From assembly GCF_949987515.2 (NCBI RefSeq), contig NC_082687.1:21808148-21872147 (forward strand): a DNA stretch of 64,000 nucleotides, given 5' to 3'. Every line of letters starts with the position of its first letter. Position 1 is the stretch's first letter. The stretch comes from Delphinus delphis (lineage: Eukaryota > Chordata > Mammalia > Artiodactyla > Delphinidae). The position numbers and the translations under genes are program-made. Below, piece by piece: positions 37,488 through 49,199 of the stretch. The notes beneath the pieces are model-generated. The model was not told the origin of the DNA, did no database searches, and was given only the letters and a program-made list of their open reading frames with translations.

Positions 37488-37719
37488 CATCCTAATATTC
37501 TTAAATATGTATTCAAAGGCCAAATGCCCTGAACAAGCTTGTCGGGAGTTTCTGGAATTTAACATGGGGGTTAAGGTCTTAGTATTTCCCTACACCAGCC
37601 TGACAGGGATCATTCCTTCCTCTCTTTTGTAAACTAATGAAAGCTATACAAATCCCTTATGCAGACAAAGCCTTTAGCAGAGCTGGCAAATGAGACCTAT
37701 TTTTATAAAAGAGCACTTG

Positions 37720-37835
37720 GCAAAGTAACTGCTACTTTGTACACATCTGTTTTACATCTGTTAGAATCGAAATTTCTTCAGAGGAGGGGCAATTTTATCC
37801 TAGCTCAAAATAAGCATTAATAAATATTACACTAA
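37720..37835 (+). mobile_element. L2 LINE end
   Basis: The text tgttagaatcgaaatttcttcagaggaggggcaattttatcc ... caaaataagcattaataaat follows the L2 tail ('ctccttgagggcagggac ... gctcaataaat'). Confidence 0.45.
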
Positions 37836-38438
37836 ATTGCTAACATCATTGGCAAATGGTTTCATTTAATTAATAAAACAGACTTTGAGATGAACCTCTG
37901 GTGAGGTCTTCTAGATAGTTTAAAAGTATTTTACAACGTCTCTTCCCCCTAGTTATTCTTAATATGTTTTGTGATTTTGCACAATAGAAAGTCATTTCAA
38001 CATGTGGCCCACGTAGATTCTGAATTTTGAATGTTTAAAAGAATCATGCTGCTGCTTTTTGGAATGATTATTGATGTTTATAATATATCTCCCCCCACTT
38101 TTTTTTTTACTCCATGGTTGGTTTACATATTTGTCTGGGACAGAGCTCCTGCCTAACTCCCTTTGATTGCTACAGGCTGCGTTTATCATTTTGCTAATGT
38201 TTCCCAGTAGCACACGACCAATGAACATTTTGAACTTGTATTTTTAAAGACTCTGCAGCCACAAGAATAGCCCACATCCCAAATAGGAGGTGCTCTATTG
38301 CTGGAAAGATCTTACCATTTCATTTCTTTTCCTGCTTGCAAATATTTTATATTACTTTGCCAGAAGAAGAGCTGCCTGAGACTATTTCTAAACTCTCCTG
38401 TAATGTGGGGTGCTTTATCAAGAAAGTTGACATTTTAC

Positions 38439-38621
38439 AATTATAAGGTAAATAAACAGCTCAGCGCTAAACTAGAGGCACAACACTGCCATGAGCACAC
38501 TGGAGTCCCGTATGCAGGCATCAGTTTACATCAACCTGTTCTACTACCACAATCGTTTTAAGGTTTTTAACATAGTTATTGTTTCTGACCATTCTGACCA
38601 CCTACTTCCCCATAAAACACA
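38439..38621. repeat. 183-bp direct repeat, copy B
   Basis: Second copy of the 34582-34764 sequence, 3.86 kb further on. Alignment by eye gives about ten substitutions in 183 (about 94-95% identity). Flanking bases are unrelated on both sides. Confidence 0.85.
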
Positions 38622-40149
38622 TGGTACAGAGTGGTTAAAAAATTCATAAATCCCCAAATCTCATGTAACACACTCATCTGATGCTGAGCTAAGTCTCCAT
38701 GGATACCAAGGGAGCATCTTCAATTCCAGGGAGGTCCCAGGGAGAGCAGACTCCCACCCCTGGGATCTGCAAGCCTGGCAAAAAGCAGAGAGGGTCCTTT
38801 GTTGATATTGTTCCTTAACCCACTAAGTCCCAGGCTTCCTTTGGTTTCTTCCACTCCCCCTAAGAAAAAATCTTCTGTTGAGGGACCAGGGGATGTGGAC
38901 AGAGTGAGAGCTGGTTGGGATTTCTGAGACTCTGAGCATTTTCCCCTCAAAACATCGTTGACTGTAATTCCAGTATCAGGGTGGACACATTTTTCCTTTT
39001 TACAGCTGCATTTTTAGGGACAGGGCTTCTCTAGGAGGAAGGATGCATATGTAGTCACTGAGAGAACCCTGGAGGTGGAAGATGAGCAGATCGTAAGTAC
39101 AGACATGCAGCGCCGTAACGGCAAAGTCCCACCAATATGTCTCGGAGGATAAAAACTCTAAGAAATTAGCTATATACATTATGAGGATTAAGTCGCGGTT
39201 CCAAACATTCCATAATTGTCATTGTTCATCAAGACAGAAAAATAAAAGCAAAGAAAGATAGAGTTCCTACCATTATTACCTCCTTCCAAGTGTTAAGCTC
39301 CCCAAATATATTTTTGACACTGTATCTTTGGTGCAAATTAATGCCACTCAGCAGCTACCAACTAATTAGAACGATTTTGCAGATCTTAGCTGCCAAGAAC
39401 CCAAAGGAACTGTAAACTGTAACCTTGTTGCCTTATCCTTTTCCATTTAGCAGTAATTTTATGACACTAAAGACCTCTTTCTTCAGTAAAATTACATATC
39501 TGAGAAAACCCATTGTGATTCTTTTCAGATTCATCTTTTGCTCTATTGGATCAAGGACTTGCTTTAGTATCTCAAATTGTTAAAGCATTTTCTCTACAGA
39601 AAACAATTCCTTTTACCAGTAGGCGATTCTTATGCTCATAACGTAAATGAATGCCCCCATCACAGCCTGTAGGTCACACATCAGGTACACAATGGTTCAT
39701 GAGCAAAGGAGCAATTATTATAACAACAAAAAGACAATGGCCTCTGCCACCTAATAGCAATGTTGGCTGCTAGGATTAAACCTCCATCAAGATCACAAAC
39801 AAGGCAGGACTGAAAAAAAAAATGTATTTTCTACGGAGTTTCTTTTGGCCTTGGGATCAATGTGACAGGGGCCAGTGGTCATCTTTATCACAGGCAGGGA
39901 TAGACAGCGTGGGATCTATGAAGAAGGATCCAACCGAGGACCAGTCACACAAAACCGCACTATTATGTTCAGTTGGGAAATTCACAAAGCTGAATCAACA
40001 AGAAAGAGGCGAAGTGAGTTGGGTTGAAGAGAATGTTCCAACTCCAGTGCCCCTGAATGAAACTAATATCAGGGTAGATACAGATCACATTTAAATGGAC
40101 TGTAGGGATACGACAACACTTCAGATGTGTGAGTCGTCCAAGTTCTGTC

Positions 40150-40375
40150 CTGCTTGGGCAGGCATTCTGGGATAGAGGCACATGTTTTCAAACTCTGGTT
40201 TTAGGAAGAATCGCGTAGGAAGCCTGGTGAGAATGACAGTTCTCAGCTCACCCCTGGAAATTGTCATTTAGCAGATCTGGGGTGGGGCCTGGGGTCTGCA
40301 TTGTAATTATTATAGCCCAGGTAGGGGATCAGACCACACTTGAGAAGCTTCATTGTGTGGGAAGGAGCCTGGGCT
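40150..40375 (+). mobile_element. MER5A-like DNA transposon
   Basis: Phrases ttcaaactctggttttaggaagaatc, agatctggggtggggcctgggg and gggatcagaccacacttgagaagc follow MER5A end to end. Confidence 0.65.
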
Positions 40376-40590
40376 TTGTAGAGGGATAAGAGCTCTCACG
40401 CCAGCCTGCCATCTACTCCACGTAAGACTTTCGATGAGGTTCCCGCACCGCTCTCCACTTCAGTTTCCTATATGTAAAGGAGTGATAGTAATTGTAAAGG
40501 TTAAATAAAATATGTAAAGGGAGTACTCTGCAAGATCCTTGGCGCATGGTATATGCTCAATAGTGTCTGAGTTCCCTCTGCCTGTTCCTC
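40376..40590 (+). mobile_element. MIR SINE
   Basis: Starts gcctgggctttgtagaggg, has a decayed tRNA-like half, then cacttcagtttcctatatgtaaagg and ttggcgcatggtatatgctcaatag, in MIR order. Confidence 0.7.
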
Positions 40591-40614
40591 TGCCCCACAG
40601 ATAATGAGAAAGAA

Positions 40615-40815
40615 CGTTTTTCAAACGTTTTAATGAACCAGAGGCTTTTCTAAGGCATTTTCATTACATCTAATCCTATGAGGTAGGTGTTCTTATTACT
40701 CCATTTTACGGGTGAGAAATAGAGACCAGAGAGCTTGAGCGACTGGCCCACGGTTACCCAGGCAGCAGGTGTCAGGGCCAGCCTTGACGTAGCTCTACGC
40801 TGAGACCTTACGTTA
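40615..40815 (-). mobile_element. MIR SINE
   Basis: The reverse MIR signature aatcctatgaggtaggtgttcttattactccattttacgg, agagagcttgagcgactgg and cccacggttacccaggcag. With the MIR directly to its left it forms a head-on pair. Confidence 0.78.
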
Positions 40816-41264
40816 TTTTCAGGGGTATAAATTAGGGACGGGAAATTTCAAAGCCTCTCTCTGCTGTCTCACAAAGACCCACCCTTCACTTCCCAGCAGC
40901 TTTACCATCCGGCCATGTTCCTGATGCCTCGCCAGCTGAAGATGACACGCTCAGCGTGGACACAGGCACCCACAACTGTGATTTAGCTGTCAAGTGTGTC
41001 GTTCTATTGTAGGGCACAGGTGCTGGGAATCACTGTACCTCAAACTAGGAACTGGCTTATTTGTAGGGGTGCGTTTCCTTTTCCCAGATATTAGACAGCC
41101 TTTAGGTCTATTAAAGAAACAAAAACCTATATAAATTTGGGGAGCTGTTCCCTTTCTGACGAGCTAAGTTGGAACCATGGTTTCATTTCCAGGAAGAATA
41201 AATTGAGTCATTTCCAGAAACTCCCATTACCTCTGCTGAGACGTGGTTAACTACTGTGACACAA

Positions 41265-41500
41265 AGCTGCTGGTACTGAGTTGGATATATGTGCACATGT
41301 ATGCCATCTAAACACAGAGACGTGTACGTGTGTGTAACCACTGTTTAGGCACTCTGCACGCTACATCTGATATGCAGGTATGAACGTGTGTATACGTGTG
41401 TGAGTGTGTGTAGAGGTAGGTGCAGGCGTGTTCTTGGCATATATACGTACCTACACGCTCATGTGTCTACATATGACACGTGTGCGTCCATGCATACGAG
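41265..41500. repeat. Decayed TG/CA-rich tract
   Basis: Many alternating purine-pyrimidine words (gtgcacatgtatgcc, acgtgtacgtgtgtgt, gtgtatacgtgtgtgagtgtgtg) over about 230 bp. A similar tract lies at 42395-42470. Confidence 0.7.
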
Positions 41501-42855
41501 TGCTTATTTATTCCACTGCACACATTTGCTTCATCTCCATAACAGAGAAGATGTACGCCTCTGAATCCATTGTGTTCCTGCTTAACCTTTGACTTCCAGA
41601 TCCAATTTTCTAATTAACTCCCCATTTAAATAACAGTTGCGGTACTATTCTGGTATTATTTTTTTCTGAAAAACTTCATTCCACGGTTCCTGCTGCACAG
41701 CAGGAGTTTAAGGGCAGCCAATACTTTCTTGTGCTGACAGCTCTGATAAAGGCATAAGTATTTAGATAAATGAATGATTGGTTTGACAAAAAAAGAAATT
41801 CGATGGCACTCGAGTCTATAAATCCACGAATCATTCCTCTCTGCTGGGAACATCAGTTACCAGTGAGAGTTTTAACTGTGTACGCGGTTGCTTAAGAGAC
41901 ACACACAGTGGCCCTGCGCGTGACTTTACCCATAGGTATTATTTTAATGAGACCTAACAGGACAGCTCAAAACAGTGATTGTCCCTGAGAAACCACTGCG
42001 TATGAAGGAAGTGTTTTTGCCCTGAGACTGTCCCTAAATTTGGGGTTGTAGAGCTGTGGTGACTGCAGAGCACATGCCTTGTCTTGGCGCTGCCCCAACT
42101 CAGGTCCAGCCGATTGCCGCCATCAGAGAATAAGGCCCAGAATGGCTGCTTCTTCCAACGTTTTCAAGTTGGAAATTCAGATCTGTATGGAAAACTCTGC
42201 CACATTTAAATGTTGGCTACTCACTGAACATTATCAGAAATTCTCAGGGCTAAACCCAGCCCATCTGCAGGCAGAAGGAGTCACGTGTGACATCGCTTTG
42301 CCCTCTCTGCCTAGAAAAATTTCCAGGAATCCCTGGAGATCTATTTCCTAGTGGATTGAGATGATGAGTGAAGGCCCTGAGGATTGGTGGTGGTGGTGTG
42401 TATGTGGGCATGCATGCATACCATGTGAGTGCATGTGCACATATGTGTGTATATGTGCATATGAGCGCACAGAGAACCCGGCTTGATTCTCACCCTGGCA
42501 TCCTGGTGCGTGCTCCACAGAAAGCCTCTGGAGCGAGGCGGAAGAACAGCTCCCCACCATCCTGGCATGCTGACTTATCCAGACCTAACTGATCACCACC
42601 CCTGTGTCCTGGATGGAGCCGGCCAGGAGAGTTCGGCTCAACCACTTAACCACAATATATTTTCTTTTCTTCAGAAGTTTCCCTGCAAATATCTCCCCCA
42701 AATGGAGGAAGTGCGGTAACAACCACCCCCGCTGAAGCCGATGAGTTAGCTACTTCTGTATTTCAAAAGATCTCCTACTGGACTTTCTTGGCGGCGGGTG
42801 TGAGACACATGTGCTGAAAACTTGGCGGCTTATATCAAAGGATACTTCCAATATA

Positions 42856-42955
42856 TATTTTTTAATTTAATTTAATTTATTTTTTTATACAGAGGTTCTT
42901 ATTAGTTATCCATTTTATACATATTAGTGTATATGTGTCAATCCCAATCTATACT
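42856..42955 (-). mobile_element. Very short L1 3' end
   Basis: The text ttatttttttatacagaggttcttattagttatcc ... gtatatgtgtcaatcccaatct is the last 100 bp of the same L1 type as the element at 16.5-22.4 kb. Confidence 0.82.
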
Positions 42956-43679
42956 CGTGCTTCTCTTCATGATCGAATGCATCTTTTGCCTTTTACTTTG
43001 AATATTTTTGCTCTGAGTCGTTCCCTGAGGTTTGACTTATGAACACAAAAAGAACATCAAGACTTGGCAAATCTGAAATTACTAGTTTATCCACAGGTCA
43101 TTCGTCTGTTGGTCCACAGGTCATTCATCTGTTGGTCTGTATGCTCAAAGCACTCTCTAAGATTAGTGGGAGGACTGCTGTCTGTTGAATATAACCAATA
43201 CAGAGCCATGCATAGACAGACATAATTATGGCTTGCTAGGAACTGACACTAATCGGTTGTTGATTGATTGATGGGCTGCCTAGTGATTATGCTGATAACT
43301 TGAGAGGTTTCTCTGTAAATGGTATTATAAGGACAGTCATTATTTTATTTGAGATCATGGTAATAAAGATTGCCGTTTATAACTCAGTAGTCCTCAAGTG
43401 ATCAATTAGTGGAAAAGATAAATAACTAAAAGCGAGCATGCAGTTCTGGCTCAGGAAGTAAAGTAAACCTGGTAATTGAAGAAGAACAAGGTCATGTTAG
43501 CTTTCATCTCTGCGGGCAAATGATTAAGGATACAACCTAGAGCTATCGGGCCTTGGAATCCATCTGAGAAAGGTTTATAGATATTTTTATCAAGACATTT
43601 CCATGGAGCTAATAGGTACTTGTGATGTGTCCATCCAATGTGTGTTCTCATGCAGAGATGGTGTGCAAGGTGGGGAGAG

Positions 43680-43995
43680 AGGTAACATTTATGATTGATT
43701 GAGTGCCAGGCTCTGAGTCAGTCTATACATTGATTCATTTCATGCTTGCAATAAACCTGCAAGGTCGATTTTATTTGGACAATTTTTTTTTTGGCCACGC
43801 CGTGCAGCATGCGGTATCTTAGTTCCCCAACCAGCAGAAGTGGAATCTTAACCACTGGACTGCCAGGGAAGTCCCTGGACAATTTTAAAGTTGAGGAAAT
43901 TGAGGCCCAGGGATGTTATTCATTGAGCACAGCTACTCAGTCAGTGGCCAGCCAGGATTTGGGCCCAGATCTGCCCGATGCCAAAGACAACTTGG
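43680..43995 (-). mobile_element. MIR SINE split by a younger SINE
   Basis: Left part gtgccaggctctgagtcagtc ... ctgcaaggtcgattttatttgg; right part agttgaggaaattgaggcccagggatg. The two halves join across the SINE at 43787-43875. Confidence 0.7.
43787..43875 (-). mobile_element. tRNA-derived SINE, short form
   Basis: The 11-bp duplication TGGACAATTTT (43776-43786, 43876-43886) surrounds ttggccacgccgtgcagcatgc ... ctgccagggaagtcc. Confidence 0.9.
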
Positions 43996-44569
43996 TTTCC
44001 CCAAGTCTAGATTTCCTCTCAGGAGGGTCATCTTCACTCATCACGGGTTAATATAAAGTAGGAAGAGGAGTGCCGATGGTGTAAAACAAAAAATGAAGAG
44101 CTTCATTTGAGCTGCAGTGGCTTCTGGGCACTTGGTTTGGTGACGTTCCCAGGGCATTTGCAGAAACGGATGTACAGTCAGGCAGTAGAACCTTTCCCCA
44201 TCATATCTCCCTTTGCTGCAATTTCTGTCACTTCGTCTCTCTATGCTGCTTTTAATCCCTCATTTGGGCTGTGTAGTTCCATATCAATAATGATAAATAA
44301 TAAATCATCAACCCATTTCTACAAGGCATTAGTCTCTCTCCTTCCTTGTGATGGGGGACCAGTTCAGCATTTGTGCTCCCGTCACAAGGGGCAAGGGTCA
44401 CAGTGTTATCCCAGAGGAACTGGCTACAGGCAGGCCCGTCTGCTGGTGCCCTGGTCCAGCTTGAGTGTCCTGGGGAGAATATATACCTATTCTTTTCATT
44501 AGCAGACCAAACACAGACACATATTGGAACACAGTCTCTTCTACTTCGCACTACTGCTGTTGTTGGTTT

Positions 44570-45155
44570 CCTTTAAAATTCAGCCAATTCATTCATTTAT
44601 TCTACTAATGTTACTGAGTCTAACTGTAGCCATAACCTGTGCTGTGCTTCAGAACATGAAAGTGAAAAGCCACAGTCCAAACCCTTTAAGGACCTACAAG
44701 TTTAGTGGGGCGACAGATGCTTTCTCAGGAAATAATAAGAGAGAGAACTGTTTGAAAGGAGATAATTCTAGAAGGATCACCAGTTCTGCTCAGAGTAGCA
44801 GAGAAGGCATCTCAGAGAATACCACAGAGGAGATGTGCCTGAAGGATGTGAAAGACTTGGCAGAAGAAGGGAGAAGAGTTGGGGGCTGTGTCTGGAACCA
44901 CTAGTTGTTTAGAAATGCTTCCCTACAAAGCTTGCCAGCTGGGCGTGGCGAAAAATCATGGAGAGAGATGCAGAGGCCAAACGCTTAATGATTTGTTTAG
45001 ATTAGCCAGCTTGAGATTTTAACCCGTAGGGGATAAAAATGCTTTGAGCAAAACAGCAACAGGACTTCTACAGATGATTATCTAGGCAGCAGGATGAGGA
45101 CAGACTGGAGGACGGTAAGACTAGAAACAGGGAGAGTGAAATGGCGGCCATGGCA
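44570..45155 (+). mobile_element. L2 LINE 3' portion
   Basis: Runs from attcattcatttattctactaatg through ggacctacaagtttagtgg, ggcatctcagagaatacc, and gaggccaaacgcttaatg to aggcagcaggatgaggac, in the order of the L2 3' end. The 126-codon open frame at 44524-44904 is inside it and is not a gene. Confidence 0.6.
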
Positions 45156-45169
45156 AAAACCAAGGTCAG

Positions 45170-45439
45170 GGCTTCCCTGGTGGCGCAGTGGTTGAGAATC
45201 TGCCTGCCAGTGCAGGGGACATGGGTTCGAGCCCTGGTCTGGGATGATCCCATGTGCCGCGGAGCAACTGGGTCCGTGAGCCACAATTACTGAGCCTGCG
45301 CTCCGCAACAAGAGAGGCCGCGACAGTGAGAGGCCCGCGCGCTGCGATGAAGAGTGGCCTCCGCTCGCCGCAACTAGAGAAAGCCCTCGCACAGAAACGA
45401 AGACCCAACACAGCCAAAACAACAACAACAACAACAAAA
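45170..45439 (+). mobile_element. tRNA-derived SINE, long form, with duplication
   Basis: AAAAACCAAGGTCAG at 45155-45169 and 45440-45454 (15 bp) flanks ggcttccctggtggcgcagt ... aacacagccaaaacaacaac. The tail is a (CAA)n repeat, and the second half differs from the CHR copies elsewhere in the window. Confidence 0.93.
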
Positions 45440-46015
45440 AAAAACCAAGGTCAGAGGTGCTAAGGTCTTGTATTATAGCCATGCAGAGGGAAATGGCACA
45501 TGGAGAAAGATTTAAAAGGCAGAATGAACATGGGTTGCTGATTATTTGACTATGAAAGGCAATAGAGTGAAAAGAATAGAGATAACCCCAAGTTTGTTAG
45601 CTTGAACACTGGAGAATGACTTCACTATAAAAACTAAGTCACTAATTTATCAAATAAACCTATGAACTGATATACTGAAAATATAACACAAATGTAGCAT
45701 GCAAAAAGGAAATGCTCTTACAAGTTTGGTACCAAACATTTTCTGAAGCCAAGTATGCCATGCGAGGCCGTAGTTCTTCACCATAGTAAAAAGACATTTT
45801 GGGGGAGGGATGTTAATGCAAAGTGTGTGTTAAATAAGTAGATTAATTCTTCAGTGGCATGTAAATTGACTCTTTTTGTTTTTCCTTATTTTTAAACTTA
45901 ATTTTTAAATCAAATTAATTTTTTGCCACTTTTTATTTCACAGCAAGAACATAGTTTAACAACAAATGCTACTGTATCTTTCAATATGGGGATTTTCACT
46001 GTGCTCTATTTTTTA

Positions 46016-46243
46016 TTTTTTAATTTACTTTTATTTATTTTTATTTTTTTTTTGCGGTACGCGGGCCTCTCACTGTTGTGGCCTCTCCCGCTGCAGAGCA
46101 CAGGCTCCGGACGCGCAGGCTCAGCGGCCATAGCTCACGGGCCCAGCTGCTCCGCGGCATGTGGGATCTTCCCGAACCGGGGCACGAAGCCGTGTCCCCG
46201 CATCGGCAGGCGGACTCTCAACCACTGCGCCACCAGGGAAGCC
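46016..46243 (-). mobile_element. CHR-type SINE
   Basis: The 17-bp perfect duplication CTGTGCTCTATTTTTTA (45999-46015, 46244-46260) surrounds tttttttttgcggtacgcgg ... ccaccagggaagcc. In the sense of the host gene. Confidence 0.94.
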
Positions 46244-46261
46244 CTGTGCTCTATTTTTTAA

Positions 46262-48170
46262 TTTCCAAGAGCTCTTTCTCATTCTCAGAAAATTGCTATC
46301 ATCTGTTTCTTTTCCATGGATGCAATATTATGACATGTTTCCATCAGAATACAAATGGTAGTTTATAGAATTCTGTGATCTGAATTATCTTGTTTCCTTG
46401 GAGTTTACTTTTATCTGTTATGTTCTTTCTTTCTCTTAGATTTTGTGGCTTCTTGCAGTTCTCTAGCCGTCTTTGCCCTCCATTCATATTTGCAATGAGA
46501 CATTATGGTTAAGCGTGCATGCCTACGTTGGCTTGCTAACTAGGGAAGGGACCTCACCTCAGTAAGGGCCTGAGGCAACTGCAGGTGGCTCAGGATGGGG
46601 GAGCTAAACGCTCTTTACACAGTCTTTCACCTGATCTTTTGAGCACCACCGCATGCTACAGCCTTCCTACGTATCTGGTGCCCTATACTCTGAGCTAGCT
46701 GCAAAACTGCTAGCTTCTCATTGGCTCCAAACTAAGAAGGCACTCAGATTTCGGCTTTCCCCACTTCACTAAATGAACTTCCACTCATTTGTCTTCCAAA
46801 ATTTGTTGACATATTGTCTGCTGTAATCTCTTCTCTATTCTTAGTGTCCATGTAGGTTTATACCTTTCATGAACCCTTTGGTGGGACTTTGTGGGGTAGC
46901 AGAGATAAACCTGTGGGCTCAATCTGCCATGTATAGCCAGAATCTTGAGCTGATTCTAGATGATTCGTTTACCAAGAAGCCCAGTCCTGATGCCCTTGAT
47001 TTAAAAATCATTCTCATACGGGCATGCTTTGATTCAATTTCTGACTCTGTACTATTAACTTGGAACAAGTGAGCTTTTCTGGCATTTCTTTATAGGGAAC
47101 CAGTTTAAACTCGTGGTGGAATACTGGAAAGACAATTGGGCTGGGGCAAGAACTTGATTCAGCCCCTCTGCTTCAGTTTTTCCTTTTGGGATAGATGTTA
47201 CTGTTTCTTTCTACTGTGCAGGAATGTTAGGAAGACAGAACAAGATATTTTGGGTGAAGTACGCTTTGAGATCTTAGGAAGAATGATCAATCAATGAATT
47301 TAAGGTATTTCTTTCTGCCAGAAGAGAGCAAGCCTCAAATCCTTGAAAGATGACATTAAGATTTCTTATTCCTGCTGCTTTAATGATGGATGGACATGAA
47401 TTATTAAATGTTCTTTACACAACATGTTTCTGCATCATAATTTCAGAGTCGTTAAGAAAGAGAGAAATTCGCTTTTTAGTATTCAACTTGTTAAACAGTT
47501 CAACTAAATCCTTAATAAAGTATCTGGAGCCTAAATATTTTAGTGACGTGTAAAACAGAGCTAAGTTCTAAAATATTTAGATGAACTGGAGCTATTCTTA
47601 GATGATTACTGATTTCCTTTAAAACGACGGGACAGATACATGAATGGATTCACACACAATGTAGGCTACCCTGGAAATGGAGTCCAGTGAGAGGGGTTTT
47701 CTTCCTGAATTTCAGAGCAACAACTCTGAATGTGGTACTTGTGCCTCAATACCCTCATCTGTAAAATGGAGATAATGTCTATTCCAAATGATGTCTTTTT
47801 TTAAAAAAAATACTAATTCCCTGAGAAGAGAAAATGAGACAACAAATGTGGTATTTACTGTAAAAAAAAAAAAATAAAAAAGCAATACAAACATGCAAAA
47901 AAAACCCCTACATGTAGATTTGGGACTAAATATCAAACTGTGTATTCACAACCACATGACTACATAAACACAGACACATAAGCACCTATACACCACTATC
48001 TACTGAAGAAATACAATGTTTTTTTCTAAGTATTGCTTGCCAAATGTCTAGGTTCAATATTAAAACAGAAAAAAAGAGAGTTGCTCTGCATAATCTTTTG
48101 GTTTACATGACACATTTCTTCCTTGATGGCATCAATAATAACCATTATTTTTAAAATCAACATTAAAGGC
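46262..48170. other. Intron stretch without recognised elements
   Basis: No repeat, exon or RNA gene was recognised, apart from an A-rich run at 47862-47905. Short open frames are not supported. Confidence 0.45.
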
Positions 48171-48175
48171 TGTAT

Positions 48176-48218
48176 ATGTGTGTGTGTGCGTGCGTGCGTG
48201 TGTGTGTGTGTGTGTGTA
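48176..48218. repeat. (TG)n/(CG) microsatellite
   Basis: Alternating gtgtgtgtgtgcgtgcgtgc followed by pure gt, about 43 bp. Likely length-polymorphic. Confidence 0.9.
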
Positions 48219-48309
48219 TTTGGATTTCAGATGTATTTTATTTTGTGTCATTTGAAAAATACTGGTCAGGACTCGCTAGATTCATTCAATGACCCACAGT
48301 TTGAAAAAC

Positions 48310-48470
48310 AACTGATCTAGGGCATGTTATTTTACCTCTGGAATCTATTTCCTTATCTATAAAATGCGGATGACAATCTCATGAGGTTATTAATATGGTC
48401 AAATAAGACACTCTATGTAGAGTACATATATGGTGCTGAGCACAAAGTTTGCACTCAATGAATGGTAACT
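48310..48470 (+). mobile_element. MIR SINE
   Basis: Reads gttattttacctctggaatctatttccttatc, taaaatgcggatgacaatctc and ggtgctgagcacaaagtttgcactcaatg. Confidence 0.75.
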
Positions 48471-48954
48471 GTTATTCATACTGTTTTTAAGAACAAAGAA
48501 AATGAATAGGTCTGAGTCTGGGCATAGCCAGCATCTAGGCAGCCCAGGTAAGTACTGCTTAAGAGCCTTCTGGGAGTAGGAGGCTGTGATAGTCTGAGAA
48601 CAGGGTCCACTGCACATGGGAATCCTAGGAGGATTCCGGGCTAGAGTTGTGCTGTTCCTCCAGCCAGCTACACCCTCTTGTCTTCTTTCCCATTCATTTT
48701 AGTTGAAGATGTACATAAAATCTGATCTGTAAGATAAGAGACTGGGCAGATGCTGCAGTCTCATAGCGACCCTCTAGGGTCTCAGAGGACACGGCAGTGG
48801 GGAGAGAGCCGAGGACACAGCTCCTTGCTAGGGTGGCTTCGTGGTGCTGGAAGGAGAGGGGTATCAGGAAGGACTTTAAGTGAGGATGCAAGGTCTTAAG
48901 TGACCTTTCCTGGTGAGACTTGGAAGGACACCAAGAGAGGGAGTGTAATTATGG

Positions 48955-49100
48955 AGCTGGAAAGGATCTTAGAAATCAACTGCTGGTACAAGTGTCTCAT
49001 TCGATAACTGACGAAATGAAAGTACAGAGAGGGTGAGTGACTTGCCCAAGGTCACACAGCTAACTGGAGGCCAAATCACACCTAAGGCGTCACTTTTTGT
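48955..49100 (-). mobile_element. Ancient MIR/CR1-like repeat
   Basis: The phrases ggagctggaaaggatcttagaaatc and gtgacttgcccaaggtcacacagct are shared by several ancient mammalian repeats. The family is not certain. Confidence 0.45.
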
Positions 49101-49199
49101 TTCTGGCTAGTGGTGTTTCCAGTACACCACCTTACCTCAGGTAGCTCCAGTGATGTTCTGATAGTTACACTTTTTTTTTTTTTATTCTGAACCACTGAA

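Noticed and set aside
44524..44904. 126-codon plus-strand open frame
   Set aside because: It lies inside an L2 fragment.
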